From: Achromobacter sp. HZ34
Lineage (GTDB): Bacteria > Pseudomonadota > Gammaproteobacteria > Burkholderiales > Burkholderiaceae_B
Direction of reading: 5' to 3'
Assembly (NCBI RefSeq): GCF_002209485.1
Contig: NZ_NJIX01000003.1
Location: 434,001-498,000, forward strand
DNA length: 64,000 nt
The position numbers and the translations under genes were made by a program. Under the pieces are notes generated by a model. It had not been told where the DNA came from. It did not search any database and was given only the letters and a program-made list of their open reading frames with translations. Every line of letters begins with the position of its first letter. Within the stretch, counting starts at the first letter, position 1. Below are positions 18,479 through 28,388 of this stretch, piece after piece.

Positions 18479-19573
18479 ATGCTTGCCCAGTCCCGCCTCG
18501 CGGCCGCCTGCGCCGCCGCTTTCGCCTTTGCTTCCGCCAGTGCCCTGGCCCAGGTCCCCGCCGGCTACCCCGCCGATTACCAGAAGATCATCGATGGCGC
18601 CAAGAAGGAAGGCACCGTGGTGATCTACTCGACCACCGACACCAAGGCCGCCGGCCCCCTCATCAAGGGCTTCGAGGCTGCCTATCCCGGCGTCAAGGTC
18701 GAATACAACGACATGAACAGCACCGAGCTGTACAACCGCTTCATCAGCGAGCAGGCGGCTGGCGGCAATAGCGGCGACGTGGTGTGGAGTTCGTCGATGG
18801 ATTCGGCGCTGAAGCTGGCGACCGACTATGCCCTGCAATACAAGTCGCCTGAAATCGGCAAGCTGCCCTCGTGGGCCGTGTGGAAGGATTCCGCCTACGG
18901 CACCACCTATGAGCCGGCCGTCTTCATCTACAACAAGCGCCTGATCGCGCAGGCCGACGTGCCCAGCACCCACGCCGCACTGGCCAAGCTGATCGCGTCG
19001 CAGACCGACAAGTTCAAGAACAAGGTCACCACCTACGACATCGAAAAGTCCGCCGTGGGCTTCATGCTGGCGGTGCAGGACAAAGCCAACGACAGCAAGT
19101 ACTTCGACACCTTGCGCGACACCGCCAAGGGCGGCCTGGTGGTGCAGTCCTCCACCGGCACGATGATGGAACGCGTGTCGTCGGGTGAGAACCTGATCGG
19201 CTACAACATCCTCGGCTCGTATGCCGAGGCGCGCGCCAAGACGGACACGTCCATCGGCATCGTCTATCCCACCGACTACACGCTGGTGTTGTCGCGCGTG
19301 TCCTTCATCGCCAAGAAGTCCAAGCATCGCAACGCCGCCAAGCTGTGGCAGGACTACGTGCTGTCGCAGAAGGGCCAGGACATCGTCGCCAACCAGGCCG
19401 ACATGGCCTCGATCCGTGACGACATCCCCGGTGACAACGACGTCGACGGCATGACCAAGAAGCTGGGCAACGCGCTCAAGCCCATCCCGGTCAACGAAAC
19501 CCTGCTGGACTACCTGGAGCAGAAGAAGCGCCTGGAGTTCATCAAGGATTGGCGCGCCGCCGCGGGCAAATAA
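18479..19573 (+). CDS. ABC importer periplasmic binding protein (FbpA/AfuA/PgtC-like)
   Basis: A 364-residue protein. A signal peptide of about 24 residues ends in ASALAQ. The family-1 receptor fold starts at GTVVIYSTTDTKAA and runs through YEPAVFIYNKRL, VTTYDIEKSAVGF, GYNILGSYAEARAK and YPTDYTLVLSRVSFIAKK. Ferric-binding FbpA/FutA proteins carry adjacent tyrosines in the third of these regions. Here there is YNILGSY instead, so iron is not assured; sugar-phosphate or phosphoglycerate-like ligands (AfuA, PgtC) are alternatives. GGAG precedes the ATG by about 8 bases. The preceding 216-base gap contains TGTCG-A-CGACA at 18384-18394, a possible regulator site. Confidence 0.9.
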   Translation: MLAQSRLAAACAAAFAFASASALAQVPAGYPADYQKIIDGAKKEGTVVIYSTTDTKAAGPLIKGFEAAYPGVKVEYNDMNSTELYNRFISEQAAGGNSGDVVWSSSMDSALKLATDYALQYKSPEIGKLPSWAVWKDSAYGTTYEPAVFIYNKRLIAQADVPSTHAALAKLIASQTDKFKNKVTTYDIEKSAVGFMLAVQDKANDSKYFDTLRDTAKGGLVVQSSTGTMMERVSSGENLIGYNILGSYAEARAKTDTSIGIVYPTDYTLVLSRVSFIAKKSKHRNAAKLWQDYVLSQKGQDIVANQADMASIRDDIPGDNDVDGMTKKLGNALKPIPVNETLLDYLEQKKRLEFIKDWRAAAGK

Positions 19574-19685
19574 GCGCTTGGCCCCTCCCGGGGTTGCCAA
19601 TACGGGCCATGCATGAGGGGGCCGCCCAGGCGGGCGGTCCCGCTGCGGCCCCCGCCCGTTCCCGGCTCTTTATCAGGATCCCATC

Positions 19686-21458
19686 ATGCAGTCATTGCGC
19701 TCAAAATGGCAGTCGCTGCCGCGCGGCGTGACGGTGGTGATCACGGCACTGGCCATCTATGTGCCGCTGTCGCTGATCATCTACCAGAGCTTTCTGTCGG
19801 CGCCCTTCTTCATGCCGTCCAAGGTCGTCAGCCTGGACGCCTTTCGCTTCATCTTCGACGACCCCGATTTCTATAAAGCCCTGATCAGCGGCCTGATCCT
19901 GGCGTTCGGCCTGTTCATCATCGCCGTGCCGCTGGGCGGCATGCTGGCCTTCCTGATGATACGCACCGACCTGCCGGGCCGGCGCTGGATCGAACCGCTG
20001 ATCCTGGTGCCCGTATTCGTCTCGCCCATGGTGCTGGGCTTCGGCTATGTGGTGGCCGCGGGCCCGGTCGGCTTCTTCTCCAAATGGACGCAGGACCTGC
20101 TGGGCTTCGTGCCATGGAATATCTATTCCATGACCAGCATCGTCATCATCGCCGGCCTGACGCACGTGCCGCATGCCTATCTCTACATTTCCTCGGCCCT
20201 GCGCAGCATGGGTTCCGACGTGGAGGAAGCCGCGCGCATCACCGGTGCGTCGCCGCTGCGCGTGATGATGACGGTCAGCCTGCCCATGGTGCGCCCGGCC
20301 CTGCTCTACGCCAGCGTGCTGCTGTTTTTCCTGGGCCTGGAAGTCTTCGGCCTGGTGCTGGTGCTGGGCGATCCGGAAGGCAACCTGGTGCTGGCGACCT
20401 ATCTGTACAAGCTGACCAACAAGCTGGGCGTGCCGTCCTACCACCTGATGGCGGCGGTGACGGTGGTGCTGATCTGCATGACCATTCCGCTGGTGGCCCT
20501 GCAACGGCGCCTGATGCGCACCGCCAACCGCTTCGTCACGATGAAGGGCAAGGCTTCGCGCGCGCGTGCCCTGCCGTTGGGCAAATGGCGCTGGGCGGCG
20601 GGCGGCGTGGTGGCGGCGTGGCTGTTCGTCACCGTGGTGGTGCCGCTGGTGGGCGTGATGCTGCGCGCCTTCGTGTCCAACTGGGGCATGGGCGTCAGGT
20701 TGGTGGACGTGTTGTCGCTGGAAGCGTTCCGCAGCGTGTTCGCATCGCCCAACCTGATCCGCGCCATCGTCAACTCCGTGGCCATCGGCGTGATCGGCGG
20801 CGTGCTGGCGGTGGTCTGTTATGGCTTCATCGGCCTGGCCATGCACCGGCGCCAGGACGGCGTGACCCGCTTCCTGGACTACAGCGTGCTGGTGCCGCGC
20901 GCGGTGCCGGGCCTGCTGGCCGGCCTGGCCTTCCTGTGGGTGTTCCTGTTCGTGCCGCTATGGCTGGACAATGCCCTGGACGAAGGCGGCCTGCTGTCCT
21001 TCCTGCCATACGCCGACTGGCTGCGCGAGAACTTCGTCGAATGGCTGCGCAGCGTGCGCAGCACCATCTTCAGTGTCTGGGTGGCCTACACCGTCGTCTG
21101 GATGGCCTATGGCCTGCGCCTGATCTCCTCCACCCTGCTGCAGGTCGGGCCGGAACTGGAAGAAGCCGCGCGCAGCTCGGGCGCCCGCCGCGGCCAGGTG
21201 ACGCGTCACGTCACCGTGCCGCTGGCGCGCCACGGCCTGATCGGCGCATGGCTGCTGATGTTCCTCATCTTCGAGCGTGAATACTCCACCGGCGTGTACC
21301 TGCTGTCGCCCGGCACGGAGACCATCGGGTCGATGCTGGTATCGCTGTGGGCAACCGGCGCCATCGACATCGTGGCCGCGCTGTCCTTTATCAATATCGT
21401 GCTGGTCGTCATCGGCCTGGGCATCGCCCTGCGATTCGGAGTGAAACTTCATGATTGA
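19686..21458 (+). CDS. ABC importer permease, fused two-module FbpB type
   Basis: A 590-residue inner-membrane protein with about 12 spans in two homologous halves. Each half has an EAA coupling motif: EEAARITGASPLRVMM near residue 180 and EEAARSSGARRGQVTRH near residue 500. This duplicated permease is the FbpB/AfuB arrangement, in which one polypeptide forms the whole channel. It overlaps the ATPase gene by 8 bases and lies 112 bases after the binding-protein gene. Confidence 0.92.
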   Translation: MQSLRSKWQSLPRGVTVVITALAIYVPLSLIIYQSFLSAPFFMPSKVVSLDAFRFIFDDPDFYKALISGLILAFGLFIIAVPLGGMLAFLMIRTDLPGRRWIEPLILVPVFVSPMVLGFGYVVAAGPVGFFSKWTQDLLGFVPWNIYSMTSIVIIAGLTHVPHAYLYISSALRSMGSDVEEAARITGASPLRVMMTVSLPMVRPALLYASVLLFFLGLEVFGLVLVLGDPEGNLVLATYLYKLTNKLGVPSYHLMAAVTVVLICMTIPLVALQRRLMRTANRFVTMKGKASRARALPLGKWRWAAGGVVAAWLFVTVVVPLVGVMLRAFVSNWGMGVRLVDVLSLEAFRSVFASPNLIRAIVNSVAIGVIGGVLAVVCYGFIGLAMHRRQDGVTRFLDYSVLVPRAVPGLLAGLAFLWVFLFVPLWLDNALDEGGLLSFLPYADWLRENFVEWLRSVRSTIFSVWVAYTVVWMAYGLRLISSTLLQVGPELEEAARSSGARRGQVTRHVTVPLARHGLIGAWLLMFLIFEREYSTGVYLLSPGTETIGSMLVSLWATGAIDIVAALSFINIVLVVIGLGIALRFGVKLHD

Positions 21459-22539
21459 ACTTTCAGTGGAAGACCTGCACCTGGACTACGGCGACGTGCC
21501 GGTGCTCAAGGGCGTGTCGATGGAACTGCGCCAGGGCGAAGTGGTGTCCCTGCTGGGCCCGTCGGGCAGCGGCAAGACGACGCTGCTGCGCGCGGTGGCC
21601 GGCCTGGAAGCCGCCAAGCGCGGCAGGATCACCATCGGCGAACGCGTGGTGTTCGACGGCGCCAAGGGTGAAGTACCGGCCGAGGACCGCAACCTGGGGC
21701 TGGTCTTCCAGTCCTACGCGCTGTGGCCGCACAAGACGGTTTACGACAACGTCGCCTATCCCCTGCAACTGCGCCGCACGCCGGCCGCGGAAACGCGCCA
21801 GCGCGTGCAGGAAGTGCTGGACCAATTAGGGCTGGGTCATCTGGCGGCGCGCCATCCGCATCAATTGTCGGGCGGGCAGCAACAGCGCGTGGCCATCGGC
21901 CGGGCGCTGGTCTACAACCCGCCGGTGATCCTGCTGGACGAACCGCTGTCCAACCTTGACGCCAAATTGCGCGAAGAAGCCCGCGCGTTCCTGCGTGAAC
22001 TGATCGTGCGCCTGGGCCTGTCGGCCTTGATGGTGACCCACGACCAGAGCGAGGCGCTGGCGATTTCCGATCGCATCCTGCTGCTGAACAACGGCCGCAT
22101 CGAACAGCAGGGCACGCCGCAGCAGATGTACGGTTCGCCGCAGACGCTGTTCTGCGCCGAATTCATGGGCAGCAACAATCGCATGAACGGCCGGGTCGCC
22201 GAGATCCGCGACGGCAAGGCACGCATCGAGGGAACGGGCTGGCAGTTGTGGGGCCAGGCGACGCAGGGTTTGAGCGTGGGCCAGGAGGCCACCGCGGTCA
22301 TCCGTGTGGAGCAGGTGCGTCTGGCCGATGATCCGGAGGGCAACCACCTGGACATGCAATTGATGACGGGCATGTACCTGGGCGACAAGTGGGAGTACCT
22401 GTTCCGTACCCCCGGCGAGGAGTCCGTCAATGCCATGGCACTGCGCGCCTACGGCCACGAAAGCCGAGCCGCCGGCGCCTGCCGTCTGGCGCTGCCGGCC
22501 TCGCAGGTCTGGATATTTCCGCCTGCGGCAAAGGGATGA
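21451..22539 (+). CDS. ABC importer ATP-binding protein (FbpC/PotA type)
   Basis: A 362-residue ATPase: Walker A GPSGSGKTT near residue 36, Q-loop FQSYALWPHKTV, signature LSGGQQQRVAIGRAL, Walker B VILLDEPLSNLDAKLR, and the H-loop His in MVTHDQSEA. The last 120 residues form a TOBE-type regulatory domain (YLGDKWEYLFR). It powers the permease encoded immediately upstream. The four genes from the fused kinase onward form one functional unit. Confidence 0.95.
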   Translation: MIELSVEDLHLDYGDVPVLKGVSMELRQGEVVSLLGPSGSGKTTLLRAVAGLEAAKRGRITIGERVVFDGAKGEVPAEDRNLGLVFQSYALWPHKTVYDNVAYPLQLRRTPAAETRQRVQEVLDQLGLGHLAARHPHQLSGGQQQRVAIGRALVYNPPVILLDEPLSNLDAKLREEARAFLRELIVRLGLSALMVTHDQSEALAISDRILLLNNGRIEQQGTPQQMYGSPQTLFCAEFMGSNNRMNGRVAEIRDGKARIEGTGWQLWGQATQGLSVGQEATAVIRVEQVRLADDPEGNHLDMQLMTGMYLGDKWEYLFRTPGEESVNAMALRAYGHESRAAGACRLALPASQVWIFPPAAKG

Positions 22540-22680
22540 GCGGCGGGCCCGCGCACGGGGCAAAGGGAGGACCGGGTCTGGCCCAGCACCCGGACCAAAC
22601 TCGGGCCGAACCCGGGCCGAACCCGGGGTAGACCAGCCCTGCCCCCTGGGCAAACCGTGAAACGGGCCTAAAATGCCCGC

Positions 22681-23577
22681 GTGCAACACACTCTGCCTTC
22701 CTCCTCCCTGACCCGATCCGCGCGCTGGCTGAGCGCGCGTGCGCAACACTACCTGTGGATCGGGCTGGTGATCTCGCTGTTCGTCCACGCCGTGGTGCTG
22801 GCGCTGCGCTTCGCGCCCCCGCGCACGCCCCATCCGCCGGCGCAGTCACTGGAAGTCATCCTGGTCAATACGCGTACGGAAAACGCCCCGGCCAAGGCCG
22901 AGGCGCGCGCTCAGGCCAACGTCGAAGGGGGCGGCGACGCCGAGAAGGGCATGGCGCAGTCGCCGCTGCCGCAGTCCGGCGACGCGCCCAACGCCATCGT
23001 GCTGGACGCCATGCACAAGCGGCAGGCAGAGCTGGAGACCGAGCAGCAGCAACTGCTGACGCAGCTGACGGCGCTGACCCAGGCCGGCCGCGCCCATCAG
23101 CAGGGCGACCCCACGCCGCACGCCGCCGAGCCCGGCCGCGACGACGCCGACCAGGACAGCGTGCTGCAGAACGCCCAGGTGGCCGCCTTGTCGCAGCGCG
23201 TGCAGGCCTATAACAAGAAGCCGCGCCGCGCCTTCGTGGCGCCGGCCGCCGAGGCCTCGCGCTTCGCGCCCTACCTGGACGCCTGGCGCAACCGGGTCGA
23301 AACCATAGGCACCCAATACTATCCGGACGAAGCGCGCGGCAAGGTGTATGGCTCGCTGCGCATGACAGTGTATGTGCGCGCCGACGGCAGCGTGGCGGAC
23401 GTCGAGATCGACAGCCCTTCGCCGCAGGCGGTGCTGAACCAGGCGGCGCGCCGCATCGTGCAGATGTCTGCCCCTTTCCCGCCCTTCCCGCCCGAGATCG
23501 CCCGCGACACCGACGTCCTGGCCATCACGCGGACCTGGAATTTCGTCAACGACACCCTGGAAACCCACGCGCCATGA
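22681..23577 (+). CDS. tonB: TonB-family energy transducer
   Basis: A 298-residue protein: N-terminal helix LWIGLVISLFVHAVVLALRF with the SxxxH-type motif (Ser-Leu-Phe-Val-His) that contacts ExbB/ExbD, then a Glu/Gln/Ala-rich periplasmic region with likely coiled coil (EQQQLLTQLTALTQ). A C-terminal TonB domain follows (YGSLRMTVYVRADGSVADV ... PFPPFPPEI). The usual Pro-Lys-rich spacer is missing and exbBD are not adjacent, so this may be a secondary TonB or a TonB-domain protein with another task. The GTG start is the first in-frame start near the conserved region. The stop overlaps aroE (ATGA). Confidence 0.87.
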   Translation: MQHTLPSSSLTRSARWLSARAQHYLWIGLVISLFVHAVVLALRFAPPRTPHPPAQSLEVILVNTRTENAPAKAEARAQANVEGGGDAEKGMAQSPLPQSGDAPNAIVLDAMHKRQAELETEQQQLLTQLTALTQAGRAHQQGDPTPHAAEPGRDDADQDSVLQNAQVAALSQRVQAYNKKPRRAFVAPAAEASRFAPYLDAWRNRVETIGTQYYPDEARGKVYGSLRMTVYVRADGSVADVEIDSPSPQAVLNQAARRIVQMSAPFPPFPPEIARDTDVLAITRTWNFVNDTLETHAP

Positions 23578-24488
23578 CCCTCCCGTCTTCCCCATCCGGC
23601 CAGGGCCAGACGCAGTCCTCCACGCAATCCACGGGTCGCAAGCGCCACTATGCGGTCATCGGCAATCCGGTGGCCCACAGCCGTTCGCCGCAGATCCACG
23701 CCCTGTTCGCGCGGCAGACCGGCATAGACCTGGACTACAGCCTGCTGCCGGCTCCCCTGGACGGTTTCACGGCGACGGTGCGGGATTTCTTCGCGCAAGG
23801 CGGCGGCGGCCTGAATGTGACGGTGCCCTTCAAGCAGGAAGCCTGGCAACTGGCCCAGGCCAACCTGAGCGATCGCGCCCGTCTGGCTGGTGCAGTCAAC
23901 ACATTGTGGCAACGCGACGGCGTGCTGCACGGCTGCAATACCGACGGCGTCGGCCTGGTGCAAGACCTGCGCCGCCTGGGTGTGGACCTGCAAGGCGCGC
24001 GTCTGCTGCTATTGGGTGCCGGCGGCGCCGCGCGCGGCGTGCTGCAGCCCCTGGCGCAAGCCGGTTGCGCGCGCCTGCATATCGTCAATCGCACCGCTGC
24101 GCGGGCCCGCGACCTGGCCGCCGACTGGCTGCGCGACAGCGGCGCCACCAGCCCGGCGGTAAGCGCCGGCGGCCTGGACGAGGCCGCGCTGGGCGGCCCC
24201 TGGGACGTCGTCGTCAATGCCACTTCCAGCAGTCTGGGCGACGCGCCGCCCGATCTGCCGGCCGGCCTCTATGCGCCCGGCGCGCTGGCCTATGACATGA
24301 TGTACGGCGCCCAACCGACCGCCTTCATGCGCCAGTCCGCGGCCGACGGCGCCGCGCGCTGCGCCGATGGCCTGGGGATGCTGGTGGGCCAGGCCGCGGA
24401 AAGCTTCTACATCTGGCACCAGGTCAGGCCCGATCCGGAACCGGTGCTGCAAACGCTGCGCGCGGCCCTGGCAACGCCGGCCCGCTAG
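23574..24488 (+). CDS. aroE: Shikimate dehydrogenase
   Basis: A 304-residue NADPH enzyme reducing 3-dehydroshikimate to shikimate. Motifs: VIGNPVAHSRSPQIHALF for substrate binding, GLNVTVPFKQEA with the catalytic Lys, NTDGVGLVQDL, and the NADP loop LLLLGAGGAARGVLQ. A Gln/Ser/Thr-rich extension of about 22 residues precedes the fold, a little longer than usual. Overlaps tonB by four bases; mtgA follows after about 20 bases. Confidence 0.96.
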   Translation: MTLPSSPSGQGQTQSSTQSTGRKRHYAVIGNPVAHSRSPQIHALFARQTGIDLDYSLLPAPLDGFTATVRDFFAQGGGGLNVTVPFKQEAWQLAQANLSDRARLAGAVNTLWQRDGVLHGCNTDGVGLVQDLRRLGVDLQGARLLLLGAGGAARGVLQPLAQAGCARLHIVNRTAARARDLAADWLRDSGATSPAVSAGGLDEAALGGPWDVVVNATSSSLGDAPPDLPAGLYAPGALAYDMMYGAQPTAFMRQSAADGAARCADGLGMLVGQAAESFYIWHQVRPDPEPVLQTLRAALATPAR

Positions 24489-24507
24489 GCCAAGCATGGG
24501 AAGAAGC

Positions 24508-25245
24508 ATGGCGACACGTCGCTCGGCAGGCGGCCACTGGACCGTCAAACGCACCATCCTGGCCACCTTGATGGCCCTGCTGTGCCTGGCCATCCTGTAC
24601 GAGCTCTGGTTGTTTTGCATGGTGGTCTGGTACGCCAACAGCAATCCGGCGAGCAGTTCCGTGATGCGCGCTCAGCTGGCCGAGCTGCGCAAGGACGACC
24701 CGCGCGCGAAGCTCAAGTTCACCTGGGTCGACTATGACCAGATCAGCAACAACCTCAAGCGCGCGGTGATCGGATCCGAGGACTCCAATTTTCTCGAACA
24801 CGACGGCGTCGAATGGGAAGCCATGCGCAAAGCCTGGGAATACAACCAGAAGCAGGCTGACGAGGGGCGCGCCAAAATGCGCGGCGGCTCGACCATCACG
24901 CAGCAATTGGCGAAGAATCTGTTCCTGTCCGGCTCACGCACCTATTTACGCAAGGGCCAGGAGCTGATCCTGACGTTCATGATCGAATGGGTCATGAGCA
25001 AGCAGCGCATCCTGGAGCTTTACCTGAATGTCGCCGAATGGGGAGTGGGCGTCTTCGGCGCCGAGGCCGCTTCCCAGCACTACTTCAACGTCAGCGCGGC
25101 GCGCCTGAGCCCGGCCCAGGCCGCGCGCCTGGCGGCCATGCTGCCCAATCCGCGCTACTACGACAAGCATCGCAGCACCAGCTACCTGAACTCCCGCACG
25201 GGCATCCTGCAACGCCGGATACCGCAGGCAGAGATACCGCATTGA
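24508..25245 (+). CDS. mtgA: Monofunctional biosynthetic peptidoglycan transglycosylase
   Basis: A 245-residue GT51 enzyme that polymerises lipid II into glycan strands at the inner membrane. One N-terminal anchor (ILATLMALLCLAILYELWLF). Catalytic motifs: EDSNFLEHDGV (first Glu), GGSTITQQLAKNLFLS, RKGQELILTFMIEW, and ILELYLNVAEWG. Length matches E. coli MtgA (242). The ATG at 24508 has GGAAG 5-9 bases upstream; an ATG at 24496 is possible but has a weaker site. Confidence 0.96.
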   Translation: MATRRSAGGHWTVKRTILATLMALLCLAILYELWLFCMVVWYANSNPASSSVMRAQLAELRKDDPRAKLKFTWVDYDQISNNLKRAVIGSEDSNFLEHDGVEWEAMRKAWEYNQKQADEGRAKMRGGSTITQQLAKNLFLSGSRTYLRKGQELILTFMIEWVMSKQRILELYLNVAEWGVGVFGAEAASQHYFNVSAARLSPAQAARLAAMLPNPRYYDKHRSTSYLNSRTGILQRRIPQAEIPH

Positions 25246-25433
25246 CAGGCGTGCGGCCATTCATGAAGATCATGAACGTTTTGCTTGCATGCGCGCATAG
25301 CATGTAACGTCGCCTGAATGCCACGATGGCCGGCGCAGAAGCCCCGCATATTTGTTAAGCTTCCCGGTTTGGCGAACCACGCGTTCATGCCGGTTCGTCC
25401 CGCTCGAGATTTTTCCCGCGACACTTCTTTCCA

Positions 25434-26612
25434 ATGCGCACCGCCCGCCGTTACCTGGCTCGTGAAATCTACCGCTCCTGCACCGTCGTGCTGCTGGCGC
25501 TGATAGGCCTGTTCACGTTCTTCGCCCTGGTGGACGACCTGGACAACCTGGGCGGCAAGTTCACCATCTGGGCCCTGTTCTACATCCAGGCGCTGGCGCT
25601 GCCCACACGGCTGTACGACCTGCTGCCGATCGGCCTGTTGATCGGCGCCATCCTTGCCCTCGCCAGCCTGGCCCAGCGCAATGAGCTGGTCATCCTGCGC
25701 GTGTCGGGCGTCAGCGGCATGCGCCTGCTGGGCATGTTGTGGATCGTCACCATCCCCGCGGTGGTCGGCGCCACCATGCTGTCGGAATGGGTGACCCCGG
25801 CCGCCGAGATCAAGGGCGGCGAGGCCAACCTGGTCTATCGCGGCAAGGCCGGCAACGGCCGGCTTGAAAGCGGCTACTGGTTCAAGGAGCCGACCAAGGA
25901 CGGCGGCAGCCGCACCATCAACATCCTGTCGCTGGGCGGCAGTGGCGCGGTCGAAGGCATCACCCTGTACGAATTCCGCAAGGACCAGGAACTGATTGCC
26001 CTGTCCAAGGCGGAACGCGGCGTGTTCTCCCATGGTGACCTCGTCATGGAAAACGTCGTCGAGAACCGCATCGCGCCCAACGCCGTCGATGCCCTGGACA
26101 AGGCCGAGCCGCCCAAGGAAGCGATTCTGCAGGTCGTCAAATTGCCGCGCCGGGTGCTGGACACCACGCTGACGCCGGAACGGCTGCTGGCACGGGTACT
26201 GACGCCGGAACGGATGTCGGTGGTGACCCTGCTGGATTACATCGATTATCTGCGCCATAACAACCTGCAATACGACCGCCAGGTCGTCGCCTTGTGGCGC
26301 AAGGCGGTCTACCCCTTCACCCTGCTGGTGATGATGACCATCGCCGCGCCGGTGGCCTTCATGCAGACGCGGCGGGGCGGCGTAGGCGCCAAGGTCTTCA
26401 TCGGCATCCTGGTCGGGGTGGCCTTCTTCATGTGCAACCAGCTGGCGCTGAACGTCGGCATGCTCAGCCACTGGCCGCCATGGCTGACAGCGCTCGGGCC
26501 CAATGCCATCGCCCTGCTGCTGGCCCTTGGGGCGCTGACGTTGATGGAATACCGGCACGCGATTTCGCGCAATTTCGCGCAACGTGCGCCCTGGAGCAAG
26601 TCGCCGGTATGA
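25434..26612 (+). CDS. lptG: LPS export ABC transporter permease LptG
   Basis: A 392-residue YjgP/YjgQ-family protein: two pairs of membrane helices at each end ([51 protein letters not shown]) flank a periplasmic beta-jellyroll. The coupling region [19 protein letters not shown] is typical. LptF, its usual partner, is not in this window. LptFG with LptB extract lipopolysaccharide from the inner membrane. Its stop overlaps apaH (ATGA). Confidence 0.94.
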   Translation: MRTARRYLAREIYRSCTVVLLALIGLFTFFALVDDLDNLGGKFTIWALFYIQALALPTRLYDLLPIGLLIGAILALASLAQRNELVILRVSGVSGMRLLGMLWIVTIPAVVGATMLSEWVTPAAEIKGGEANLVYRGKAGNGRLESGYWFKEPTKDGGSRTINILSLGGSGAVEGITLYEFRKDQELIALSKAERGVFSHGDLVMENVVENRIAPNAVDALDKAEPPKEAILQVVKLPRRVLDTTLTPERLLARVLTPERMSVVTLLDYIDYLRHNNLQYDRQVVALWRKAVYPFTLLVMMTIAAPVAFMQTRRGGVGAKVFIGILVGVAFFMCNQLALNVGMLSHWPPWLTALGPNAIALLLALGALTLMEYRHAISRNFAQRAPWSKSPV

Positions 26613-27448
26613 AGGGCCAAGATATCTGGATGATCGGCGACTTGCAGGGATGCTGCGAGCCGCTGGATCAATTGCTGGCGCAGCCGGCGCTGAATGAAGA
26701 CCCCAACGCGCGGTTCTGGTTCGCGGGCGACCTGATCAACCGCGGTCCCAAGTCGCTGGCGACCCTGCGGCGCGTGATGGAGCTGGAAGAGCGCGCCGTT
26801 GCCGTGCTGGGCAATCACGACCTGCATCTGCTGGCAGCGGCGGCGGGCGTGCGCAAGCCGGGCAAGTCGGACACCATCGACGACATCCTGGCGGCGCCCG
26901 ACGCCAAGCAGTTGATCGACTGGGTACGCCACCGTCCCTTGGCACACTTCGCCCACGATCACCTGATGGTGCATGCCGGTACCCTGGCGAAATGGGACGT
27001 GGCCAAGACCCTGGCCCTGGCCAGCGAAGTGCAGGACGCCCTGCGCGGGCCCAACTGGCAACGTGCGTTGCAAAAGATGTACGGCAATCTGCCGACGCGC
27101 TGGGATGAGCAGTATCGCGGCGGCAAGCGCATGCGAGTCATCATCAATGCCCTGACGCGCATGCGGCTGTGCACGCTGTCCGGCCGGATGGAGTTCGCCA
27201 CCAAGGTCGCGCCCGGCGCGTGGCCGCCCGGGCTGATTCCCTGGTTCGACGTACCCAATCGCGCCACCAGCAACGTTACCGTGGTGTTCGGCCACTGGTC
27301 GACATTGGGCCTGTTGCTGCGCAAGGATGTCATCTGCCTGGATACGGGGTGCGTCTGGGGCGGCAAGCTGACCGCGCTGCGGATGCGGGACCGGAAGTTG
27401 GTGCAGGTGGCCTGCGGCGAGGGCCTGGATCCGGGCTCGGACGGCTGA
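26609..27448 (+). CDS. apaH: Bis(5'-nucleosyl)-tetraphosphatase, symmetrical
   Basis: A 279-residue metallophosphatase that splits Ap4A into two ADP and also removes Np4 caps from RNA. Metal-binding motifs in order: IGDLQGC (GDxxG), [12 protein letters not shown] (GDxxxRG) and [10 protein letters not shown] (GNHD). Later motifs are LMVHAGTL and FGHWSTLG. It starts four bases before the lptG stop, so it depends on lptG translation. Confidence 0.95.
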   Translation: MKGQDIWMIGDLQGCCEPLDQLLAQPALNEDPNARFWFAGDLINRGPKSLATLRRVMELEERAVAVLGNHDLHLLAAAAGVRKPGKSDTIDDILAAPDAKQLIDWVRHRPLAHFAHDHLMVHAGTLAKWDVAKTLALASEVQDALRGPNWQRALQKMYGNLPTRWDEQYRGGKRMRVIINALTRMRLCTLSGRMEFATKVAPGAWPPGLIPWFDVPNRATSNVTVVFGHWSTLGLLLRKDVICLDTGCVWGGKLTALRMRDRKLVQVACGEGLDPGSDG

Positions 27449-27620
27449 ATCTCACGAAAATAGATTTTTTATTTTTATGATGGGGGAGCCCCCATCGCTT
27501 CCTCTTTGGGCTATCGCCCCTGCGCTGGGCGGCACGGCTGATTCGACGCCCGGCTCATAAGCATTGGGGATGCGCAGGGCGCGCCCGGCGAATACCCGGC
27601 AGAAGACGTTCGAATATTGC

Positions 27621-28388
27621 TCACAGCAAGTGGGAGCGGATGCCTTCGCGGGCGCGGCGGGACAATTCCAGTCGGGTTACGGGTGTGCCATCGGGATCGG
27701 TCTGGGCCAGCGGCGGCAGGAAGACCACTTCCACGGCCAGGCCGCGTTCGCTCAACACACGCCACAGATTGCCCACCAGCGACTCTTCCCCGACGAAGGC
27801 GGCGTAATGGTCGCGCTTGCCATTGCGCAGGAAACGCAAGGCCAGCGGCTGGATGGTGACGCCGGCCTGGCGCGCAGGCTCGAACAGGCTGCCATGGAAT
27901 GGCAGCAGGTCATACCCCTCGGTCGTGGTGCCCTCGGGAAACAGGCCGACAGCCTCGCCATGCGCGAAGCGGCGCTGCATCGCCGCCCCCACCGTCTGCA
28001 CCGCGTGACGCTGGCCGCGCTCGATGAACAAAGTGCCGGCACCGGCCACCAGCCAGCCCACCACGGGCCAGCGGCGGATTTCCGCCTTGGCCACGAAGGC
28101 AGTGGGTCGCACGGCGTTGATCACGAAAATGTCGATCCACGACACATGGTTGCCTACCAGCAGGACGGCTTCGCGCATGCGTGGCGTGCCGCGAACCAGC
28201 AGGCGCACGCCACAGACGCGCATCAGGCAGCGCGACCAGGTGCGATTGAGCAAGGCCCGCCCTTTGACGCCGATGAACGGGTATACGGTGCCCACCAGGA
28301 TCAGGCCCACCAGGACCAGCAGAATCACCACCACAACTCGCGGAATGAATCGCAGCAACCGCAGCGTCATGGCCGGGCGCCCCGGCAT
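27621..28388 (-). CDS. 1-acyl-sn-glycerol-3-phosphate acyltransferase (PlsC family)
   Basis: A 255-residue membrane-bound acyltransferase. A hydrophobic N-terminal helix (FIPRVVVVILLVLVGLILVG) precedes the HX4D motif NHVSWID and the substrate motif FPEGTTTEG. It should transfer acyl groups to lysophosphatidate or, as for OlsA-like relatives, to a lyso-aminolipid; sequence alone does not decide. Start either ATG at 28388 or ATG at 28370 (MTLRLLRF). It converges with apaH across 172 bases without a clear terminator. Confidence 0.88.
   Translation of the reverse strand: MPGRPAMTLRLLRFIPRVVVVILLVLVGLILVGTVYPFIGVKGRALLNRTWSRCLMRVCGVRLLVRGTPRMREAVLLVGNHVSWIDIFVINAVRPTAFVAKAEIRRWPVVGWLVAGAGTLFIERGQRHAVQTVGAAMQRRFAHGEAVGLFPEGTTTEGYDLLPFHGSLFEPARQAGVTIQPLALRFLRNGKRDHYAAFVGEESLVGNLWRVLSERGLAVEVVFLPPLAQTDPDGTPVTRLELSRRAREGIRSHLL

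Noticed and set aside
27479-27496. GATGGGGG/CCCCCATC hairpin after apaH as an intrinsic terminator.
   Set aside because: The T run lies before the hairpin on the rightward strand and becomes an A run leftward, so neither direction has a stem followed by U residues.
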